The notes beneath the pieces were generated by a model, which saw nothing but the letters and a program-made list of their open reading frames with translations, did no database searches and was not told where the DNA came from. DNA of 13,052 bases from CAVPGH01 sp046726955 (GTDB taxonomy: Bacteria > Acidobacteriota > Vicinamibacteria > Fen-336). Below, piece by piece: positions 1 to 8,300 of the stretch. The stretch covers positions 1 to 13,052 of the forward strand of contig JBKPBQ010000276.1 of the NCBI GenBank assembly GCA_046726955.1, given 5' to 3'. How positions within the stretch are numbered: the first letter of the stretch is position 1; each line of letters opens with the position of its first letter. The position numbers were made by a program, and so were the translations under genes.

Positions 1-456
1 TTCCTCCTCGGCTTCCTCGAGCTCCGCGGAGATGCGGGTCATGTGGTGGCGCTTGGCGAGGAACAGGAAGTTCGCGAGCTCGAGGAGCGCGCCGGTGATG
101 AGGGCGATCCCCACGGCATTGCCGATCAGCTCGCCGTTGAACGCCGCGCCCTTGAAGCCGAGCTGGTAGAGGATGTAGACGACGCCGAGGCCGATGCCGT
201 TGGCGCCGATGCCGTAGCTCGCGCGGGCGTGCGCGAGCTCGGCTTCGAGCCGATGGACGAGCTGCTCGTTCTGCGCCAGCGACTCCTTGAGCGGCCCGGT
301 GTCCGCGAGGACGAGCCTCAGGCGGTCGCCTCGAACCACCTTGTGCTTCGTCCCGCAGGCCCCGCACTTGATGTGGTCGCCGTGGGCGTAGCTTGCGGGA
401 ACCTTGATGTCGACCCGGCAATAGACGCAGCGGGCGGTCGGAACGTCCTGGGCCAT
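1..456 (-). CDS. Zinc-ribbon, coiled-coil, membrane protein (5' part only; C-terminus beyond left edge)
   Basis: The reading frame is open from an ATG at 456 to the left edge, giving 152 residues with the C-terminus missing. Residues 10-13 (CVYC) and 31-34 (CGAC) form two CxxC knuckles, as in a small zinc ribbon. Residues 56-80 are rich in Leu, Glu and Ala and are probably a short coiled coil. Two hydrophobic stretches follow, at about 83-101 and 110-134, which I read as a membrane hairpin. A Glu-rich tail then begins (ISAELEEAEEE), probably another helix. The start is the first Met, nine residues before the first Cys; the Shine-Dalgarno signal is poor. The gene is divergent from sufB across 131 bp. 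I do not recognise a named family. The ribbon probably faces the cytoplasm. A link with iron-sulfur assembly rests on position alone. Confidence 0.8.
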   Translation of the reverse strand, partial: MAQDVPTARCVYCRVDIKVPASYAHGDHIKCGACGTKHKVVRGDRLRLVLADTGPLKESLAQNEQLVHRLEAELAHARASYGIGANGIGLGVVYILYQLGFKGAAFNGELIGNAVGIALITGALLELANFLFLAKRHHMTRISAELEEAEEE

Positions 457-463
457 TGCGCGC

Positions 464-500
464 TCTAGCTAGAATAGCAGAAGCGGTGAGGATCGAACAA
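464..500 (-). promoter_or_regulatory. Possible promoter of the zinc-ribbon gene, overlapping a 10-bp palindrome
   Basis: Read on the minus strand, TTGTTC (500-495) and TATTCT (476-471) are separated by 18 bp, a loose sigma-70-like arrangement. The perfect palindrome TCTAGCTAGA (464-473) overlaps the -10 element and the expected transcription start, so it could be an operator. The implied leader is only about 8 nt, which fits the lack of a clear Shine-Dalgarno sequence. The match to consensus is modest and this is a weak call. Confidence 0.3.
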
Positions 501-532
501 GTTCCCGCCTTCCGGCGGCGCGCTGCCGAAAC

Positions 533-561
533 TTGATTTTTTCGTAAAGATTAGCTATCGT
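533..561 (+). promoter_or_regulatory. sufB promoter, a near copy of the sufC promoter
   Basis: TTGATT (533-538) and TATCGT (556-561) lie 17 bp apart and make a good sigma-70-like promoter, with transcription expected to start near 568. The stretch 533-546 matches 11730-11743 upstream of sufC at 13 of 14 positions (TTGAYTTTTTCGTA). The similarity extends from 526 to 564 with 28 identities over 39 columns and one gap. It is an AT-rich island in GC-rich DNA. The conserved spacer TTTTCGTA is not needed by sigma factor alone, so a shared regulator site is likely. I cannot name the regulator; Rrf2-family factors such as IscR and SufR are the usual controllers of suf genes. Confidence 0.7.
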
Positions 562-587
562 GGACCCTGGGAGCGTTTGGAAGGGCC

Positions 588-2036
588 ATGAGCAGCAATC
601 CGCGGACCGTCGACGAGATCACGAAGGCCGAGTACAAGGCCGGCTTCGTCACCGACATCGAAGCCGACACGATCGCCCCCGGCCTGAACGAGGACGTCGT
701 CCGCCTCATCTCGACCAAGAAGAAGGAGCCCCGGTTCCTGCTGGAGTGGCGGCTCAAGGCCTACCGCCACTGGCTCACGATGAAGGAGCCGGCGTGGGCG
801 AACGTCCACTACCCGCCCATCGACTACCAGTCGATCGTCTACTACTCGGCGCCCCGGCAGAAGAAGGACGCGCCGAAGAGCCTCGACGAGGTCGACCCCA
901 AGCTCCTCGAGACCTACGAGAAGCTCGGCATCCCGCTGCGCGAGCGCGAGAAGCTCGCGGGTGTGGCCGTCGATGCGGTCTTCGACAGCGTGTCCGTGGC
1001 CACGACCTTCCGGGAGAAGCTCGCCGAGGTCGGGGTCATCTTCTGCTCGTTCTCGGAGGCGGTGCAGCAGCACCCCGACCTCGTGGAGAAGTACCTGGGG
1101 ACGGTCGTGCCCTACACCGACAACTTCTTCGCGACGCTCAACTCCGCGGTCTTCTCCGACGGGTCGTTCTGCTACATCCCCAAGGGCGTGCGCTGCCCGA
1201 TGGAGCTGTCGACCTACTTCCGGATCAACACCGCCAACACGGGGCAGTTCGAGCGGACGCTCCTCGTCGCCGACGAGGGCGCCTACGTGAGCTACCTCGA
1301 GGGGTGCACCGCCCCCATCCGCGACGAGAACCAGCTCCACGCCGCGGTCGTGGAGCTCGTCGCTCTCGAAGGCGCGCAGATCAAGTACTCCACGGTGCAG
1401 AACTGGTACCCGGGAGACAAGGAAGGCAAGGGCGGCATCTACAACTTCGTCACGAAGCGCGGGAAGTGCGCGGGGCCTCGCTCACGCATCTCCTGGACGC
1501 AGGTCGAGACCGGCTCCGCCATCACCTGGAAGTATCCTTCCTGCATCCTCCAGGGCGACGACTCCGTGGGCGAGTTCTACTCGGTCGCGGTCACGAACAA
1601 CCTGCAGCAGGCCGACACCGGCACGAAGATGATCCACATCGGCAAGAACACGAAGAGCACGATCGTGTCCAAGGGGATCTCCGCGGGCCGCGGGCAGAAC
1701 ACGTACCGGGGTCTCGTCCGGATCGGCAAGGGCGCCGAGTCCGCGCGCAACTACTCGCAGTGCGACTCGCTGCTCATCGGCGACAAGTGCGGCGCGCACA
1801 CCTTCCCGTATATCGACGTGCAGAACTCCAGCGCGCGCATGGAGCACGAGGCCACCACCTCCAAGATCGGCGAGGACCAGCTCTTCTACTTCCAGTCGCG
1901 AGGCATCGGCAGCGAGGACGCGGTCAACATGATCGTCAACGGCTTTTGCAAGGAAGTCTTCAAGGAGCTGCCAATGGAGTTCGCCGTGGAGGCCCAGAAG
2001 CTCCTCGGGGTGAGCCTCGAGGGCAGCGTCGGCTGA
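588..2036 (+). CDS. sufB: SufB, iron-sulfur cluster scaffold subunit
   Basis: SufB is the core scaffold of the cytoplasmic SufBC2D complex, where iron-sulfur clusters are built from sulfide delivered by a SufS-type desulfurase. The protein has 482 residues, close to the 495 of E. coli SufB, and is recognisable end to end. Key residues are in place: Cys392 in QCDSLLIGDKCGAHTFPYI, matching E. coli Cys405; His420-Glu421 in MEHEATTSKIGED, matching His433-Glu434; and Cys240 in EGCTAP, matching Cys254. It ends with the family-typical AVEAQKLLGVSLEGSVG. The ATG at 588 follows GGAAGGG at 579-585, a purine-rich ribosome site at short spacing. Unusually, sufC does not follow: sufC and sufD lie about 9.8 kb downstream behind a second copy of the same promoter. 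No sufS, sufU or regulator gene is seen in the window. Confidence 0.98.
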   Translation: MSSNPRTVDEITKAEYKAGFVTDIEADTIAPGLNEDVVRLISTKKKEPRFLLEWRLKAYRHWLTMKEPAWANVHYPPIDYQSIVYYSAPRQKKDAPKSLDEVDPKLLETYEKLGIPLREREKLAGVAVDAVFDSVSVATTFREKLAEVGVIFCSFSEAVQQHPDLVEKYLGTVVPYTDNFFATLNSAVFSDGSFCYIPKGVRCPMELSTYFRINTANTGQFERTLLVADEGAYVSYLEGCTAPIRDENQLHAAVVELVALEGAQIKYSTVQNWYPGDKEGKGGIYNFVTKRGKCAGPRSRISWTQVETGSAITWKYPSCILQGDDSVGEFYSVAVTNNLQQADTGTKMIHIGKNTKSTIVSKGISAGRGQNTYRGLVRIGKGAESARNYSQCDSLLIGDKCGAHTFPYIDVQNSSARMEHEATTSKIGEDQLFYFQSRGIGSEDAVNMIVNGFCKEVFKELPMEFAVEAQKLLGVSLEGSVG

Positions 2037-2355
2037 TCGTCCGACCGTTCGCCGCCTCGTAATAACCGTTCACCGATTTCGTTATCGGAACTCGGCCATC
2101 CCCCGGCCGGGAATCGGACTGCGCGGTCCGACGAATCTCGATAAACCCCGCATTTTCAGCGAGAACAGCAGGGAACCGCTATTGCAGTGAGAGGCGCGCG
2201 AAGAGGGAAGAAGTGTTCGCAAGCGCTACCACGGGTTCGCGACCGATGATGCGGCGGCCCATACTTGGGGCCGCGAAGCGCACGAATCATCTCAGGGCTT
2301 CCTCGACGGAGGAGTGCCGGGTCGGAACGCCGAACACAGGGCTGAGAGGTTCGAC
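2037..2355. other. 319-bp intergenic region between sufB and the giant secreted protease gene
   Basis: I see no convincing gene here. It holds three short inverted repeats: CCGAT/ATCGG (2073-2088, loop 6), TCGGAC/GTCCGA (2114-2131, loop 6) and GCGGCCC/GGGCCGC (2254-2274, loop 7). None is followed by a run of T, so none is a standard intrinsic terminator for sufB. CATACT at 2260-2265 resembles a -10 element but lacks a good -35. A Shine-Dalgarno-like GGAGGA (2308-2313) directly abuts a GTG at 2314, and a second purine tract (GAGAGG, 2344-2349) precedes the GTG at 2356 at normal spacing. The region may be a structured leader of the downstream gene. Confidence 0.6.
2254..2274 (+). other. Perfect 7-bp GC hairpin in the leader of the giant gene
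   Basis: GCGGCCC (2254-2260) pairs with GGGCCGC (2268-2274) around the 7-nt loop ATACTTG. No T-run follows. It sits about 80 bp upstream of the chosen start codon, so it could be a leader RNA stem, a protein-binding dyad or a chance GC inverted repeat. Confidence 0.35.
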
Positions 2356-5300
2356 GTGGCGTCTTCGCGGCTGATCCGTCGTAGCCGGCCGATCGCGGGG
2401 TCGTCCGCGCTGCGCCTCGCTCTAGGCGTGCTCGCCATCCTTCTCGGCCTCGGACGGGCCGAGGCGCAGGTCGTCACCGGGGTGTATTACGGAGACGGCA
2501 CCACGCAGCGCCGGATCACCGGGCTCGGCTTCCAGCCAATAGCCGTCATCATCAAGGCCGACGCCAGCCAGATCACGGTCATGCGGACCGCGACCATGGT
2601 CGGCGACGCGACAAAGCCCCTCATCAACGGGACGGCGCTCACCGCGAACATGATCAAGTCGCTCGACCCCGACGGCTTCACCGTGGGCAGCGACAACACG
2701 GTCAACGGCCTCGTGAGCACGCGGTACTTCTGGACCGCGTTCGCTCCCAATCCCAACATGGTCGCGGGCACCTACACGGGCACGGCGCCGCTCACCCAGG
2801 CCTACACGGGCGTCGGCTTCCAGCCGACCTGGGTGACGATCCTGAGCTCGTCGACCCGCTGGGCGCTCCACCGCACGAGCGCGGGGGGCAACCTCGCCTT
2901 CCGCTACAACGGGAACCCCTTCGGCATCAACGACGCGATCACGAGCCTCGACCCCACCGGCTTCACGGTGAGCCGGTCGGGGACGACCAGCAACAGCATG
3001 AACGTCAACGGCGAGGTCTACCACTACCTCGCGGTCCGCTCGGCGGCCGGGCAGATCGCGGTCGGCAACTACAGCGGCGACCTCAACCCCGACCGGCAGA
3101 TCACGGGCCTCGGCTTCCGCCCCGCATACGTCATCGACGGGTCGATCACGGCCGCCCTCTCGCCCCACCAGCGTTCGGACAAGATGCCGGGCGACTACTC
3201 GTTCAACTTCCAGAGCTCCGCCGCCCAGAACATGATCGAGAACATCCTGCCGAACGGGTTCCAGGTCGGGAACGACGACGACGTCAACGGCAACACCACA
3301 CCCAACTGCTCGGCCGCGCTCCCCTGCACGTACGCGTGGGTCGCCTTCGCCGGTCCCCAGGTCAACTACCGCTCGATCGGCACGAACGCCGCGAACCTCT
3401 ATGCGTCCGGCACGGCGACGCTGCCTCTCGGGTCCAGCACTGTGACGTTCACCGGCTGCCTTCCCGCGAGCGTCGGCATCGGGGACGCCCTGACCTTCAC
3501 GAGCGGGAGCGCCGAGACGCTCTACGTCCTCTCCCGCGACTCCTCGACCCAGCTCACGCTGCAGACGGCGGCCGCGTTCAACCATGCGGCGGGAAGCACG
3601 TTCACGGTAAAACGCGCCTACAACACGCTCGCCGCCTGGGAGACGGGGCAGGGGGGCAACCTCGTGACGGGAAACCGCCAGGAGGTGGGAGTCGCCTGGA
3701 ACGACAGCACGTTCACCGCCGGCGTCACGATCGGCGGGAACACCGTGGACGCCACTCACTACATGAAGCTGACGGTCGCGCCCTTCCAGCGTCACCTCGG
3801 GACGGCGGGGGGCGGGGTCATCCTCGACGGGGCCAACGCCTCCACGAACGGCATCACGGTCAACGACAACTTCACGGTGGTCGAAGGCTTCGAGCTCATA
3901 CGCCACCGTGGCGCGAACGGCGCGGCCGCGATCTCGGTGGGGGGAACCGGCGTTCTCCTTCAGGACCTCCTCGTCCACGACTTCGACGACGCGACGTTCA
4001 CGGTCGTCGGGATCAAGGCGAACGCCAACAGCTCGTTCACCGTGCGGAACTCGATCTTCTACGACGGGGGCGGGCCGACCGGGCAGCCGGCGGCGATCCG
4101 CGGCACCAACGCCCCCAACACGGTGGCCGTCCAGAACTGCACGGTCTACAAGCTGACCGGACGCGGCATCTTCGCGGACGCGGGGACCTTCACCGTCACC
4201 AACACCCTGGCGGTGGACAACACGATCCAGGACTTCGACATCGCCGCGGGCACTCAGTCCTACAACGTTTCCTCCGACGCCTCGGCCACCGGCACCGGAT
4301 CGCTCACGGGCCGGAGCGCCACCACGCAGTTCGTGAGCACGATCGTCGGGCGGGAAGACCTGCACCTGCAGACCGGGTCGGACGCCCTCGACGTCGGGAC
4401 CGACCTCTCGTTGTCGTTCAGCAACGACATCGACGGAAGCCTGCGGCCGGGGACGAGCGCGGGCTGGGACGTCGGGGCGGACGAGAAGCCGACCATCAAC
4501 TACCGCTCGATCGGCATGAACACCGGCACCGTCTACGGAGTCGGGACGGGCTCCGCCACCGCGGGCTCGACCGTCGTGACTTTCGCGGGAGGGGCGAGCC
4601 TGCCCGTGAACGTGGGCCTCGGGGACATGCTGACGTTCAACGGCTTCCCCGCGGAGCAGCTCTTCATCCTCCAGCGCGATTCCGCGACCCAGGTCACGCT
4701 GCAGGCCCCCGCGCCTACCACGCGCACCGCGCTCGGCTACACGATCGTCCGTGCCTTCAGCGGGGCGGCGGGCCCGCAGAACTGGCAGACCGCGCGCCAG
4801 GGCAACCTCACCGCGGCGAACCGGGCGGAGGTGGGCGTCCTCTACAACGACGCGGCTTTCGTCTACAACTCCGGGGGACCGCCCTCGACTGGCTCGGTGG
4901 TGGTGATCCAGGGCTCCATCACCGACTCCCAGTGCAACATGAAGCTCACCGTGCCCGTGAGCCAGCGCCACCCCGGCGTCGCGGGCACGGGGGTCGTCTT
5001 CGACGGCACCGGCAACACGAAGTTCGGCGTGCAGGCGATGGACAACTACACGGTCGTGGAGTGGATCGAGTTCACGGGGTTCCACGGCACGGGCCTCGCG
5101 GGGGCGGTGGCGGCGCTTTCCGGAGGGCGCGCCGTCCTCTTCAACGGGCTCATCATCCACAACTTCTTCGACCCGGGGGGCAACGCCGCAACCGGGATGC
5201 GCGTCTACGTGAACGGCCTCCTGCCCGGGCTCTCCTTCACCGCGCGCAACTGCATCGTCTACGACGGCGAGCAGACGGGCATCCGCAACGACAACTGCGA

Positions 5301-8300
5301 CTCCCACGTCATCGTGCAGAACTCCACCGTCTTCAACATGCACGGGAACACCCCCCGCGGCGTGGCCATCGGCTCGAGCGGCGGCACGATGAGCGTCACG
5401 AACACGATCTCGATGAACAACTCGGGCGGCCCCGACTTCGTGACGAGCGGGGGGACGCTCACCCAGTCGAACAACATCTCCGCCGATACCACGGCCGCCG
5501 GCGCGGGATCCCTGACCCTCCAGAACGCCGCGACCATCTTCGTCAACACCACCTCCGGCACGGAGAACTTCCACCTCAAGGCGGGGGCTGCGGCCATCGA
5601 CGCGGGCACGAACCTCGCCGCCACCGGCTTCGCGAACGACATCGACTTCCAGGTCCGGCCGTCCGGCGCGGCCTGGGACATCGGCGCCGACGAGTTCGGG
5701 GGGACCACGGCGGTGACGCTTCTCTCGTTCGAGGCCTCGCCCGCGGATGGAGCCGTCGAGCTGTCGTGGACCACGGCGTCCGAGCTGCAGAACCTGGGCT
5801 TCCACCTCTACCGGTCCGACTCGGCCGCGGGTCCGTTCGAGCGCATCACATCTTTATTGATAGCCGGACTGGGGTCCTCGCCCGTGGGCCGGAGCTACTC
5901 CTACCGCGACTCGGGCCTCGTGAACGGGCGGACGTACCACTACCTGCTCGAGGACGTGGAGACGACGGGCCGGGCGGAGCGGCACGGGCCGGTGTCCGCG
6001 ACTCCGCAGCAGGCGCCGTCCGCGGCGCCGTCGCCGGCCACGGGCTCTCCGTCGGAGACGAGCTACGGGGATCCGACGGTCGTCGGGCTTCGGGAGCTGG
6101 AGCGGAGCGCGAGCCACGTCGTCCTCGAGCTGACGACGGGCGGCTTCCTGGCGGCCGCGGCCGAGGACGGGCGGGTCCGGCTGCGGATACCGGGGTTCGC
6201 GAGCACGAGCCGACCGGGGGAGCCGAGTCTTCTCGCGCGGCGAGCCTTCGTCGAGGCGGTGGCGGGACGTCAGGTGCGGCTGGCAAACGTCCAGGCGTTC
6301 GACGAGGTGAGCTTCCGCGGGCTGCGTCCGGTCGCCCAGGGGACTCCCGAGATCGAGACCAGCGACGACGGAACCGTCGCGCCGAGCGAGAGAGCGGCGC
6401 ATGAGGGACGAGCTTTCCGCGAACGGTTCCCGGCGGAAGCGGCAGCTCTCGTGGGAGCTTCGTTCCAGGAAGACCGCAAGAAGGCCGAAGTGGTCTTCTC
6501 GCCCCTGCGCTGGGACGGCAGCGGTCTCGTGCTCTCGCGGCGAGTCGTGGTGCGCCTCGAATTCACCGGGAGAGAGCCGCGGGAGACGTCGCGCGGCGGG
6601 TCTTCGGGCCGGCTTCGCGTCGAGCGCGGCAGCCTGTCGAGCGGAGTGCTGGCCCAGCTCGTGGCCCGCAACCGGGGTCTCTACCGGGTCGCCTACGAGG
6701 AGATCTTCGGGGTGGACGCGGGTCGCGAGCGGCGGCGCATTCCCGTCTCGGGCCTGCGGCTGTCGAGGCTGGGAGTGAGCGTCGCCTTCCACGTCGAGCC
6801 GGAGTCGGCGACGTTCGGTCCTGGGTCGTGGCTCTACTTCCTGAGCGAAGGATCCGCGCTGAATCCGTACGGGGACGCGGTCTACGAGCTGGCGCTGGGG
6901 ACGGACGGAATTCGCATGGGCCTGGAGAGCCTGTCGCCGGTTCCGGGTGCCGCCACCCGATACCTCCAGGACGTGGTCCGAGAAGAGAACGTCTACTACC
7001 AGGCGGGCCTCCTGGACGCGCCGGACCTGTGGCTCTGGGACGTGGTCGTCTCGCCGGGAACGGGGACCTACGACTTCGCGGTGGACAAGCTCGTCCCGGG
7101 GTACGCCGGCCGCTTGTCGGTGGACCTGCAGGGGGCGAGCGATTTCGACGGCGTCGAGGACCACCACGTTCGCGTGCGCGTGAACGGGACGCTCGTAGGG
7201 GAGACGCAATTCGACGGGAAGAAGCCGACCAGCCTGGATCTCGCGATCGGCCCGGGCGTGCTGCTCGAGGGAGCGAACGTGCTCTCGCTGGATAACGTCG
7301 GCGACACGGGCGCCGCATACTCGATGGTGTTCCTCGACCGGTTCCGCGTGAGCTACCCGCGGCGCCTGGAGGCGACGGCGGGGACGCTCGAGGGCGGTTT
7401 CGAGCAGACCGGCACGGCGATGGTTGCGGGCCTGGGGTCTCCCGCTGTCGTCCTCGATACCGCTGGCCGCGCGCCGCGGTGGCTCACCGGGGCGGCGGCG
7501 ACGCCGGCGGGGCTCAGCCTTCCTGTGCAGGCGGGCCGCAACTACTTCCTGACGTCGAGCTTCCAGCATCCCGAGGTGAGACCGACGCGGGGCAGCACGC
7601 TTCGCAGCCCGACGAACCGCGCGGACTACCTGCTCATCGCCCCGGAAGTCTTCCTCGCCGCGGCCCAGCCGCTGCTCGCGCTTCGGCAGAGCCAGGGTCT
7701 CGTGACGAAGGCGGTCGCCCTCGAGGACGTCTACGCGCAGTTCGGCCACGGGGAGGCGGGACCCGACGGGATCAAGGCCTTCCTGGAGAACTCCTACCAC
7801 TCGTGGGCGGAGCCGTCCTTCCGCTACGTCGTCCTGCTCGGAGACGCGAGCTACGACCCCAAGGACTACCTGGGTACGGGAGTGAAGGACTGGCTGCCCG
7901 GGTTCCCGGTGAGGACGAGCTATCTGTGGACGGTGTCGGACCCGAGCTACGCGAGCGTGAACGGGGAGGACCTGATCCCCGACATCGCGATCGGCCGGCT
8001 GCCGGCGGGGAGTGTCGACGAGGCGCAGAGGCTCGTGCAGAAGGTGCTCAACTACGAGAACGGGGGAGGACGATTGGACGGGCCGGCCGTTCTCGTGGCG
8101 GACAATGCGGACCTGGGCGGCGACTTCGAGGCGGACGCGGAGGAGATCGCGACCGGGATCCTGGCCGGCCGGAACCCGACGCGGATCTACTACTCGCAGC
8201 AGGGAGCGAGCACGCGGCAGAAGATCGAGCAGGCGTTCGACGACGGGGCCTCGATCATGAGCTACGTGGGGCACGGCGCGACCGCGGTGTGGGCCTCCGA

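Noticed and set aside
2070..2090. A third copy of the suf promoter motif upstream of the protease gene (CCGATTTCGTTATCGG)
   Set aside because: It shares only fragments (GATTT, CGT) with TTGAYTTTTTCGTA and has no matching -35/-10 layout.
2314..2355. GTG at 2314 as the start of the giant protein
   Set aside because: GGAGGA directly abuts this GTG with no spacing, and using it would put 14 extra, partly charged residues before the signal peptide. The GTG at 2356 has a normally spaced purine tract. It remains a possible alternative.
2422..5805. Very long open frame on the minus strand (over 1,100 codons) opposite the protease gene, and another at 5854-9909
   Set aside because: The predicted proteins are Arg-, Val- and Gly-rich with no recognisable domains and no ribosome site. 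Long antisense frames are expected opposite GC-rich genes whose third codon positions are nearly all G or C.
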